Origin: Paragyromitra xinjiangensis
Taxonomy: Eukaryota; Ascomycota; Pezizomycetes; Pezizales; Discinaceae
Length of the DNA: 64,000 nucleotides
NCBI GenBank assembly: GCA_038503065.1
Contig: JBCAMK010000019.1
Location: 1,536,558 to 1,600,557, forward strand
Direction of reading: 5' to 3'
Part shown: positions 46,364 to 57,412 of the stretch, one piece after another
Position numbering within the stretch: position 1 is the stretch's first letter
Layout of the letters: every line of letters begins with the position of its first letter
The notes under the pieces: generated by a model
Seen by the model: only the letters and a program-made list of their open reading frames with translations
The model's database searches: none
What the model was told of the DNA's origin: nothing
Made by a program: the position numbers and the translations under genes

Positions 46364-49300
46364 CTAGTTCCATCTTTCAGTGATAATAGAGTCCGCATGG
46401 GATTTTACAGCTAGTTTGGCGCGATTCAATGCCTCCCCCAAACTAGTCTTCCCACGCGCTCTAATAATTGCATCTAAGACTCCCGAATAGCGAATTTCAA
46501 GTGTTCGAAGGGTTGTTTTGTCGTCACAGTCGTCAAGTTTCCCAGAACCAAGCCTTTGAACAGTTTGTTCAATAATCTCCAGGAAACCGGCATCTTCGAG
46601 CGTACTCAAAACTGGTTCTATCAAGTCTAGGAGTTTCATTTGTGTTGTTAGGCAATCTTGTCCGTCTTTGTGTCTGTTGCCGAGCTCTGTAGCAAGCAAA
46701 AACTCCGCAGCGAGCGTAACCGTCCTCTCCGCTTGTGTTTGGCTCATACCCTGAACACCTATTTGCGATATTTCTTTCCTTCCTACACTGAGAAGCCACC
46801 GAACAGTATCTTCCGGCTCCTGGCCCAAAGCTTTCTGGAGGATTTGCGTGAGAATGTACGATAACATCTCTACAACCCTCTTTTGTCCCCCAATGATAGC
46901 ATAAAATAGCGCTTCTGCGGATGCCTTCGCCCATAATGTAACTTTCTTCGTGTCTCGCCTTCGTACACTAATTATCCATTTGTCGCCAAATATTCGAATG
47001 AGTTGCATCAGATCTTTTATGAACTTGGGGTTCGTGAACTCTTCGAATGCTTCGACCCAAACTTTAGCCATGATTCCGATCAGTACCTCATTCCCAGACT
47101 CCACAACTGCGAAAAGAATTTCGATCGCAGCAGTTTCCAAATCCCTTACGCTTTCATCTTTTCCATCTTCTATAAGAGTCTTGAAGCCTTTCACACATTC
47201 AAAGAGGAGTTTCTCAACAAGCACGGGTTTTCCTTCGTCAAGGACATAGGTAAGGGCCTTGGTGTACGACTTCGTAAGTATCTCTACGCCATCTTGAAAG
47301 TCCTTGTGAACTGCCATCTGGAGTATCACCATGCCCTTCTCGACCACGAAGTGTAGAAAGCCCTCACGGCCCGTCTTGACAGCAACCTTGAAAGCTCTGA
47401 AACCGATTTCGAACAGTACGTTGAGTGTCCGCTTATTTCCGTTATCGATTGCCTTCAGAAATTCCTGTATCACTTTTTCGGCCCTTTTTTCTACCCCAGA
47501 GAGTCGCCCTTTCCTAACCTCTTTCTCGATAAGTTCCATGGCGTATTCCGTAGCCTCGTCCAACTTAGAAGCACGGCGTAGAATCGTAGGCTCCTCGAAA
47601 ATAGCTCCGTATTCTGTTAGAAGAGTCACCATCCCTTTATGACCGGAAAATATTGCAGCACCAATAGGGCTTCCGTGTTGACCCCCTTTTGTGTTGGCGT
47701 CGGCACCCTTTCCAAGGAGTTCACGAGCAATGTCGTTCCAATCTCGGTATGCCGCCGCCTGAAGAGGACTTCCATGAATTCCACCTCCTGCGTTGACATT
47801 GGCCCCCTTATCCAACAGCACCCGCACAATGTCTAAATTTCCCTCAAAAGCAGCAGCTTGCAGTGGGGTACCATGCTGGCCGTAGTTCAAGTTGACATCA
47901 GCGCCATTCTGCAAGAGCCATTCCACGACCTCAATATGGTCCGTATAAGCAGCTGCGTGTAAAGCAGAACCGTAGTCGCCGACAGGAGCATTCACATCTA
48001 CTCCAAAATCGAAAATCTTCTTCACAAGTTCCACATGACCTCCCGCCGAAGCCAATTCTAGCCACTCGATCCATTCCCCATCATTCCCTGCATCTTCAAG
48101 AAGCAACTGGACAACATTCATGTGCCCGTAATCCACAGCTAAGTGCATAGGTGTGCATATTGAACTGTTCTTTTCGGATGCCTCGGCTCGTGGGTCAGCA
48201 TTATCCCTGAGGAGTATACTGACGATCTTTTCGTGCCCATTAGCAGCAGCCCAGTGCAAGGGGGTTCGTCCAACATCATCCCGACCGTCAACTGTGGCCC
48301 AAACCAGAGGAGGTTGACCCCAGGCAGCTTTTACCCTTGCAAGACTAGCCTTTCGTACCGATAGTGCTTTCTCCACGAGTCGGTCCAAGCCGAGGTAGCA
48401 TAATATATGCATAGGTGTTGCGTTGCCTGGAAACGGACCTCTGCCTTCAGAGTACCAAAATATCCGAAACGCAAAGTTCATGTTAATTCTTTGCCCTGCC
48501 CATGCCAGAAATGTCTTCCATACCAAAGGCTCCTCTTGAACACTCTCAGTATGGTAGGGCCAGTGAAGAGCGGAGTATCTTAGGAAAGGATATTGCTCGA
48601 TGCGTCGTAAATCTTCCTCGCTTTCGTGGGTTGGGTTCAAATACGTAGGAATGTTAGAGAAATCCCTAAAAGAGAGATAGGTGAGGCAAGTAATGGAGTT
48701 TTTCAACTCTGCCTCAGCAAGGTCAAGCTTAAACGCGAAACTCTCATCGTGATTGCCTCCGAGAAAAAACTCTTTGACTGATTGATGAACCAGCTTGACA
48801 GTTTGATTGGCCCCCACGATTTTGATGAGAGGTGAACATCTCGATTTGACCTCATCGGAAAAATCGCCTATGTATAGTTGGTTCTCCAAAGAATCTGTGC
48901 AAGTGTGGCTGTCTTTCAAGGCGTACGCAATTCGTAGTTCTGCGAGGGTCAAGGGTGTATGTGCCGTAACCAACCATCGGAAAAGGCGTTTCGTGTTTTT
49001 CCGGTGCCTAGCAGGAGTCAATTCTAGGATTGCAGTGTAGTAGCCGTACAGGGTCCTCTCCGTCTGAGCTGCTGAGTTTTTTGGATTTTTTCGCGAGGTA
49101 ATAGATGCATGACCTAGGGCTTTGAGGGTCTCTAGTCTCTTCTCGACCCCTTCCGTATTCCATTCGTAGTCCCAGCTGTTACTGAACATCTCCCACGCCA
49201 ACGACGCCCACAAAAACATGCCACCTGCCTGATCTAGAATAGTCTCTCTCAATCTTTTTCTCAGATCCTCACTAATATTCGCGATACTCGGGAGCTCTCG

Positions 49301-51353
49301 CATCTGTCCGGAAATGAATTTATTGATGTCCGTCCTTATACGGTCTTCGACGAGGGACATCTGGGTGACCTGGTACCGCCGAAAAACTTGATCTAAGGGG
49401 AGACCTAGGTGTGGCCTGCTTGTTACAAGGAGCTTAATGCAGCGGGCGTATTTCGCCAATCCAAACAAATGCTCTAAGAGCTTTGCTTTCTCGCCATTGC
49501 ATTCGTCGATAGCATCTAGCACAATGAATACCTTAGGGATCTTACTTAATATCCTGTGTAAGATCTTGGTTGTTTTCTCTGGCGTAAAGGAGAAGGATCT
49601 GTCCGCATTATTTGTGCTTTTAGCAATCTCATGACCGAAGGATGCCTTTTGGTTCAATAGCTGACCCAGGAATGCTGTCAATACGTTTGAGGGGTCTGAT
49701 TTTGCCGCCTCTTTGCTATCACAGAAGAAATAGAATATCGTCGGTTTATTTCCTGGTGTAGCATGTGCACTGCGGTCCCGCTGGAGTTGATCAATAAGGG
49801 AAGCCGCTGTTACTGTTTTGCCGCTTCCAACTTCTCCAGTAAGCCAAAGAGCTTGGCTTCTCTGTGATTCTTTCCATTCTCTATATGTTGGATCCTCAAA
49901 TATCCATTCGGCGGTATTGCTATACCTTTTCGCTAGTGCTTCTTCTAATTGCGCCTCGTAATCTACTTTGTGCAGCCTCCTACTAAGCTCCAAAAACTCT
50001 TCCGGAACTTTTGCGGCTAAAACAAACCATCATTTAGTTACATGATCTAGTAAAAAAAACCCCTATTGACTTTCATTATTGAATACTAACTATTTTTCGA
50101 CGTAACCGCCGCAGCTCCGGCCATAATACTAATATGTCTGAATACTGTCCCGAATTTTTCGTCCTCGGCTGATGAAAATCTACACATAGCGCGGTGATCT
50201 GCGTTGAGAGGAACTTGTGTCTCAATATCACCACCAAGATCCAATACTGCCGACCTCTGGTTTACAACCTATATCAAATTTCCAGCCGAATTAGTCTCGA
50301 CTTTAGTTGGGGGCTCGGCTAAGAGATTGACTAAAGATGGGAGAAAACGGAATCGGATGCGCAAGCTTAAGTAATTCAGATCACAATGAAAATCCACCAC
50401 ATCCTAGAGCATAAGATACATTTACTTACAACTTTGCCCAGTTTTGGCGTCACCCTTGTCTCATAGAATGAAACAATTTTTGCCAGCTCTCGGAACTCGC
50501 CACTTGCATGATGTCGGAAATTCTCGGCGATTTCTCGCAGAGTATCGGAATCCTCTTCTAAGGATTTGACTAAGCCGGACAGGAGTTTCTTACGACTCAA
50601 GAAACTCACACCAGCTGTATTTGGGACGCGGGCGATCTTGGTGGCCAGATTTGCAACGGTCGACCCGTCGTGAGGAGTTCCCATAAATATTATGCCATAT
50701 ATCGACTCTTTCAGTATCCCGTAATCTGCAGCGTTATGATGCGCATTGAGAAACGCCTATTTTAAGGTGTTATTAGAGACGTCTTGTAATGAGCAACAAT
50801 TGGATCGGCGACTCTTACCTTTTTCACAACGATACCCCCCAAGCTGTGACAGATAAAGATTATTGGCCTCCTGGCTTCTAGCTATTTGATAATTAGGACT
50901 TCGCCATAAGATGAAAACAAGATTAAATAACCGCGTTGCGTACCTCTTCGTCCATTCTTTTGCCCTGAAGAGCATCAAGAAGATTGTTTGCAATATCTCC
51001 TAATCGAGTTCTAGAGCTACTGAAGACTAAGGTAGCGTCATAGCCGAAGGTAAAAACTCTTGCTGTGTTTCCAAGATATCTGGATTCAGAAAGCTCTTCG
51101 AGCCAGAAATAGTTCGTCTGAGGGTGAGTCCACGTATTTATGCGATGCCCGTTCAACCCATGAACAGCAACGATGCTAAAAAAATAATTCGACTTATGTT
51201 AGTTTATCTTCGGCGGTTTGCTTTCGAGGTTTTGAAGCCTTACTCGACCTCGATCTGTATCTTGCTTTGGCGATCAACGTCCACATTTGGATTTAACAGA
51301 TGTAGTCCCAGTGAGCCATCTAGTTCTTGGTCTTGAATTTTTGGGGGAGATCC
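46364..51353 (-). CDS. STAND/NLR protein: SesB-like lipase, NACHT, ankyrin repeats, C-terminal helical repeats
   Basis: Visible exons are 51244-51353, 50944-51175, 50819-50881, 50430-50756, 50091-50268 and 46364-50016 (introns 68, 62, 62, 161 and 74 bp), about 1520 residues. The first exon is not resolved; an ATG at 51460 begins a plausible 5' exon, but I found no in-frame splice. The N-terminal alpha/beta-hydrolase has VDIVAVHGLNGHRINTWTHP, FGYDATL, the nucleophile FICHSLGGIVVKK and GIIFMGTPHDGS. The NACHT core carries Walker A GEVGSGKTV near residue 367, Walker B VFIVLDAIDECN and LLVTSRPHL. LDQAGGMFLWASLAWEM and a winged-helix region follow, then about seven ankyrin repeats (about residues 855-1110). 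The last 400 residues are helical and include 23-residue repeats at 47030-47455. Fungal receptors of this type are linked to heterokaryon incompatibility and cell death. Confidence 0.82.
47030..47455 (-). repeat. Degenerate 23-residue helical repeats in the receptor C-terminus
   Basis: Six consecutive blocks of 21-25 residues, such as GNKRTLNVLFEIGFRAFKV and GREGFLHFVVEKGMVILQM, share a Gly/Asn-Lys/Glu start, a hydrophobic LF-E-G core and an AV-like end. The period differs from the 33-residue ankyrin repeats upstream. Confidence 0.55.
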
Positions 51354-51769
51354 CTGAATCAATGAGGATGTTAGGTAAAGGTACTAAAATATTTCCCGGG
51401 CCGGTGCGTTCTTGCCTTTCCCCCTCTGAAACACTCGAGAAAAAGATCTATAAAAGACATTTATAGTTCCGGCGAACAGGCAGAGAGAGTGTGGTAAGCG
51501 GGATTATGGAAAATTCAAAGACTCCGTACGCTTTTTTCCAGGTGGAAGAGTTCAATTCAAAGATAAAGGGGTCTGAAACGGTATGCGTGGAGGTCCTTCT
51601 ACAGCTTGACGAGACTGATATGGCGATGAATATCAATGAGGAATCCGCCAAGGGAAGAACGCAAGGGAATTGACATAATATTACGTGCTGAGCCCTCTAG
51701 CTATAGGAAAACACGTTGTCTTCGGAATTAATGTGGTAGTTATCGGGAGGGGGGTCGATTCATGAATTT

Positions 51770-53450
51770 ATTGGTTGTTTCTGTTGTCCGTTCCGTCACA
51801 GCCGTACGCAGTACAACGCGCAGTCGCTCAACCTCCAACTTTTACCGCGGAATTGCAAGGCGGCCTCGACAGAAGCCGTACAGATTTCTTTCAAGTGATA
51901 CAGTTCTATAGCCCAGGCTTGCATCAAGTTAGGAATTATGATATCAAATGCATCAAAATAATCTTGAACCACCGGAGCCCTACCATTCAGACGCTCGTTT
52001 TCCCTATAAGCCACTGGATGGGGCCAGGTCATATTTCGGGAGTGCAGGATATCTTGTTTTACCCTTTTCCTCCGGCGCACAGTACTCCATGGCCTTACAG
52101 AAACGCCACCGCCCTATACTTGATGAATTTACCAATCAATCACCCCGTTCTATAGGATATAATGTATTTGCACTTTGAATTATAGCAAAATTATTCTTTT
52201 CGATAATCAGGCCCCGGGGGATGTCTCTGCTCCACGAAAAATTTAACAAGACCGCTCGCCAACTGTAAGCCCTCGGTCGGAGATCCGCCGCTTGCTCATT
52301 ATTGAGCTTGATGAGAGTATCCTGTACAGCTTTCAGATATCTAGCTAGATATTCGCAGACCGACAACATCGGCGACGAAGCTAAAGCAGCTGTCATCTTA
52401 ATAAACTTGGCTACCTGACTACTTTCTCGAGGGACGCATAGGACTGATTAGTGGCACTTCCTAGAAGATTCTGGTGAACGTTTCAAGTTGTAATTTCAAT
52501 GAATAAACCGGCGTTGCATTCCGACTGACTCTTTACAAGGGGATTTGATACATTATACGCCATGGGATATTGGCCATACCGAACTAGACCGTATGGTGGA
52601 AAAGATTCTTAGATTGGCTGAATGTGCATTGGGGACCAGTGAGGCTCGGTTATAGGTTAGGGTTCAAGCTTGTTCAATTAATCAAAGATTTTCTTCTACT
52701 ACACGGCCCGGTTCGGTATGACCTAGATAATACGGTATCCCGCTAACGTTAATCAGCCTGCATTTATTGCCCTTAGTACAGCAGGTATAGATTACTTAGA
52801 AGCTAGAGATGCGAGCTAACATTAACAACGGGCCGAAAAGGCCTACCGTATATTCTAAGTAAATTCTCTATCTCCGAGGGTAGATCGATGAATTTATTGG
52901 TCATTTTGGTTGTCACTTTGGCCACATCTGTGAAGTAGCGTGTAGCTATCCAAGTGAACACCAATTGCAACTCCAAGAATAGCAGAGCTGCCTTCGCTTA
53001 CGCTTGCTGCAGAGATTTCGGGGATAGCGAATTTTTCTAGTATATACGATATTCAGTCAGCCAGTGCCTGAACCAAAAAAGTGACAACTGATCAAACAGT
53101 AGGGCGGGATATGGAATGTGAGAGAAATAGTGGATAGCGGTGATCGTTGGTCCGATTCCATCGCCTGCTACTGTAAGCTATGAAGGGGTACGTGCGCAGT
53201 CCACGAGGCTGCGCACCAAATATCTTGATCGCCAACTCAACCCGCATAACACCACAGATGCCTTGAAGTCAACGAGTCATGTGTTTATATTTATTCAGCC
53301 CCACAAAGGTATCTCACTTTGTATGATTTACAAATCTCGAGCACTATCACCAACCGAGACGATGGTGACTATTTTGCTTTTTCTTGGCGCATGAAGACGA
53401 GGCTTGTGTTCATGCGGGGAGAAGCGGAAATCGGTCGGTTGCGCCATCAG
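51770..53450. repeat. Diverged segmental duplication, copy 2
   Basis: Partner of 43620-45065, in the same orientation, with the matching anchors listed there. It is longer because a family C element (52556-52737) was inserted where copy 1 has none. With copy 1 it forms a direct repeat around the lipase-NACHT-ankyrin receptor gene. Confidence 0.75.
52556..52737. mobile_element. MITE family C, copy 2 (uninterrupted)
   Basis: The arms include GGCCATACCGAACTAGACCG and, on the right, TTTTCTTCTACTACACGGCC, GTTCGGTATGACCTAGATAA and TACGGTA. About 182 bp, non-coding. The core matches the split core of the copy at 5346-5698. The left boundary is approximate because that arm is decayed. Confidence 0.75.
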
Positions 53451-54167
53451 CCGCTCTGGGGAGAAACAAGCATGCATATCGGCTAACCCAACACAACTGA
53501 TAACAAGATAGTAGATGTCCAAATTCGTCACTTCTACTATAATTAAAAAAAACTCCCTAAAAATGATTGATTATCCATCAAATCCGTAGCGCAATAGTGG
53601 CTCTATTGTATCTTTGAAGACCAAACCCCGACATCTTATACGTGATGCGTACTGGGAACGGGGATTTTGCATCTTACCAAGCCTAAGCTATTAAGGGTAA
53701 CTGGACATAGGAATTTACTGGAAATAGGCATTTATGGGTGCTTGATGCTTCCCTAAATGCGTATACTTTAGTGTGTATGTAGCAGAAGAAGAAAGTCACC
53801 AAGAAATTCCGGAATATATGTACCTTTCATGAAATATGCCGAAAAATTTAGAACAGCACGGCTTGCAAATAAAACACAAAGTAAGATGAAACTATGGGCA
53901 GTGTAAAATAAAGAAATCTCAAAGAAAATAAAGAAAGTATCATCATTACGTGCCGCGATAAGAGGAGGAAAGAATTTTTTGTCCAGTTTGGTCATCGACC
54001 TTCGGCAATCGGCCATCGTTCTGGTAAGCGTTCTCTTCCAGGATTCCGAAATAGATACTTTATTCCGCGCCTCAGTCTAAGCCTACTTCGCCCTACTGGA
54101 ACCTGTCCGACAGCGCTGTATTCTCCTATATCTATTTCTGCACTACTGTTACCACCCTCCACGTTTG
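53451..54167. other. Intergenic, no supported gene
   Basis: AT-rich 3' flank of the NB-ARC/TPR receptor gene. Confidence 0.5.
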
Positions 54168-57100
54168 CTAATCCAAAAAAATAGCATTAACGAGAAATCG
54201 ATATGGATTTAACGAACCTCCGATGTGGTGATTGGCTAAAAGTCGCTGTCTAATGGCGATGGCCTTGGGGTGATCTTGCCCCAGAATCCGTTCATATCTT
54301 TCCAGCGCCCGCCGGTTCATCTCTTCGGCATCGTCGTACTTCCCTTGACTCTGCAGCACCAGCGCTAGGTTGCTGATGCTGGTCAGAGTGGATGGATGCT
54401 CTGGTCCCAGCACCTTCTCATACCCTTCCAGTGCCCGCCGGTTCATCTCTTCGGCATCGTCGTACTTCCCTTGCCTCTGCAGCACCAGCGCTAGGTTGCC
54501 GATAGTGGCCAGAGTGTCTGGATGCTCTGGCCCCAGCACCTTCTCTTCTCCTTCCAGTGCCCGCCGGTTCATCTCTTTAGCCTTATCATACTCCCCGAGT
54601 TCGCGAAGCACGCAGCTTAACGCTGAAGCCGCTAAAAATGTTTTAGTGCTAGTTATATCTTCCGCCTCTTGGATTTCAAGGCAGCGTGATAGGTATTCTT
54701 TCCCCTCTCTGTATCGACCAATCCTCCGTAGGTACCCACCCACGCTGTGTAAGAGTGTCGCGATCCTTGAATCTTCATTCCATCGAATAACAACTAACGA
54801 ATGTGGGAGGTAAGTAGCACACGTATCCCAATTTTGATACTTTCCATCCGGGAAGTGCTTCAACATTATCTCGAGGGTTTTTAATTTGAATTCCTGCCGC
54901 TCTTCATCAGGTAATGACTCTTGGATCGACAAGTGCACGAGGCGATGAACTTCAAATGTTTCTGCGCCTTTGACTTGGGTGACGAGGGATAGAGATTGCA
55001 ATTTTCCGATTGCGCTATTAAATAGAATATCGTCCTGAGCACCCTCAATATCGGAAGAGCTTAGAAGCTTTCTTGGGATTCCCTGGCGGTCTAAAAAAGC
55101 AATTAGTCGAAGAATATTTGCAGCCAGCGGGTTCTGGTTTTGGAGCTGGTCGAAGGTAATAAAATAGGTGGTCAGAACTGCCTCTGGAACATCGGATCCT
55201 CTCCGGTAGTCATTGAATTTGACACTTAGAAGTACCTTTTGCGCTTCTTTTGTCTTATTGAAGGTGTCGAAGTATTGAGATGGCAATAGAAAGTTCTCTC
55301 GCATGTATGCAGCCGCGTGTACAATAGCTAGCGGCAAGTAGTCTAATTCTTCCAGCAGTAGGGAAAGCTTTTGGTCCCGAGTGTAGATGCCTATAGGGCC
55401 AAGGTGCGAGAAAAGATCCTTGGCTTCTTTCGGCTTCATTGTTACCACCTGAACAGAGGCTCCACCAGCCAGCCAACTAGCCACCTGAAGATCCCTAGTG
55501 GTGACAATAATGGTTCCTTTCGATCCATGTGGTAAGAATTTCGACAAACCAACCGTCGTGTTATTACTAATATTCTCATCACGAGTATCTGAGGTGCTGC
55601 GAGGGAAGAGTTGTAGCAAATCATCAGCGTTGTCGAGAATGAAGATCCATTCACCGCTCTTCGTGCTTTCAAGCCAATCCTTCACTTTTGACAGGACTTC
55701 TTGCTGCTCCTCGTCCTTGTTTGTAGGGATTTGTGCGAGTTCTGAGATTTTTTGGTAATCTTGAATGAATCTTTCTTGGTTGCTAGCATGTACCCAGAAT
55801 ACTGAGTGTCCTTTCCTTTGTGAATAAGCGTACTTGAGAGCCACTTGGGTTTTTCTTTGATAAGTCAGAAGAAGATATGCATTACCGAAGAATAAACTGA
55901 GGCTAACATACCCGACACCACCTAACCCCCATAGAGCGACACGCTGGTGGCAATTTTTTCTCAGCAAATGCTGCTCTAATTGTCCCATAATGCTCTCCCG
56001 ACCTGTGAAATTCTCGTTCTCTACATAAGGAACCATAAAGTGGTGCTTTGAACAAGGTGCTAAAGTACAAAAATCATGAGCCTAGTTCGAGGAGGAAAAG
56101 TAGTGGTCCTTAATGATTCTTCGTTTACCTTGCATATGGAGACGGTATTTTATTGCATCCACAGCCTTTTCAGCCATTCTTTCAATTTGCTTGTATACAG
56201 CCTTGTAGTCATCTTCCTCCTCGTGCCTGAACCTACAGATTTCTCTATGGTCTCTATTCAATGGGCTCTGCTGTTCATGTTTCACATTCAGCACTGCTGA
56301 TCTTTGGTCAACCACCTGTGGCAATATTAACGCAATCCGTTACATCTCACGAATGATACTGTTGTTAGTCACCCACCACTTCATTCAAAACTAGGCCCCC
56401 CTTAATTTTTGTCTTCTTGATCTCGTAAAAGGTCGCAATCTGGAGGGTCTCATGGTGTTGTCGAAACTCGTCCGCTATCTCACTGAGGCGGATGGAATCC
56501 GTTTGAAGGCTTTTGACCAGCTCTTTTCGCATATTTGAGGCTTTGGCAACTAGCCCAACTATGGCTCCATAGTCTGCAGTTTTGCTCCCTTGGTGGGGGG
56601 TAGCCAAAAAGACTATCCCATATGTCACATTGTTGATAAACTGTGTGCGTTCCTCAACCATGGCAATGTTGAGTGCCTGTTTATAGGTTAGGAATAAAGA
56701 ATATTCGTAAAGATAAATAGGGTCGAGGATCTGGTGCCCATACTAGCTTAACTACAATCCCTCCTAAACTATGACAAATGAAAATAATAGGTCGTTCTGT
56801 TTCCTATTTGTAGTTAGCGGAAGCCGTAGCCTTGGCGCAGGCAAGAATAGCTACCTGTTCGCTTCTTTTTTCGTCAAGACTAACGAGTAGCCGTTGCGCA
56901 AAGTTACGGAAGGTTGAAACATCGGCGGAATCACGGAAATCCGAGTTATATCCGTAAGTCATAACCCGAGATCTGGGAAGCTGGGTCGGCAGAAAGTCTC
57001 GAAGCCACATTTTATGGCCCGAGGCCCAAGTCTTGAATGCATGTCCAGCAAGGCCATGAACTGCCACGATATCGATGCTGTTCGTGAAATTCAGCAATGC

Positions 57101-57412
57101 ATACAAAATAAATTTGCTGCCGGAAGATGGGGTTCAGTACTCCGCTGTAGCGTTAGCGCCCGAAGACAATACCGTAAGTCCAAAGAAGTCGTTATCAATG
57201 AAGACCTCTTTCCCATGAATTTTAGGTGGTTTTCCCAAGTACCTCTTGGCTATCGCATCGGTCTCGAGGGTTACCGTTGCAATTTGCGATGCTGGTGGAT
57301 TGGTAGTCTTCGTTGAAGCCAAAGACACACAGTCTCTTTCGACACTGAAAGCTTGGGAGATATCTTCTATGGTGGTTGCTTGGGGTATTCCTTGAACCCG
57401 TATTGTAGACAT
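54168..57412 (-). CDS. STAND/NLR protein: RRM-like N-terminus, SesB-like lipase, NB-ARC, TPR repeats
   Basis: Exons are 57141-57412, 56855-57077, 56744-56803, 56377-56676, 56129-56315, 55912-56059 and 54168-55854 (introns 51-69 bp), giving 958 residues. The first 75 residues (TIRVQGIPQATTIEDISQAF, then ATVTLETDAIAKRYL) resemble an RNA-recognition-motif fold. An alpha/beta-hydrolase follows with VDIVAVHG-like sequence, MTYGYNSDF, the nucleophile FICHSLGGIVVK and GIVFLATPHQGS. NB-ARC motifs are GLGGVGKTQVALKYAY (split by an intron, residues about 391-403), WIFILDNADD, TIIVTTRD, LDYLPLAIVHAA and FEVHRLVHLS. The C-terminus has three TPRs of kinesin-light-chain type with nearly identical sequence (YDDAEEMNRRALE, LGPEHPDTL). 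This is the SesB/NB-ARC/TPR layout known for fungal receptors. All motifs look intact. Confidence 0.85.
54270..54600 (-). repeat. Nearly identical TPR-coding repeats (126-bp period)
   Basis: Three 42-codon units are highly alike at DNA level; for example GCCCGCCGGTTCATCTCTT occurs in each unit, and CATCGTCGTACTTCCCTTG in two of them. Confidence 0.85.

Noticed and set aside
51796..52396. Two minus-strand frames inside duplication copy 2
   Set aside because: The corresponding region of copy 1 has no matching open frame, so coding is not supported; they may be remnants.
54370..54813. 147-residue plus-strand frame with Ser-rich repeats
   Set aside because: Antisense of the TPR-coding repeats.
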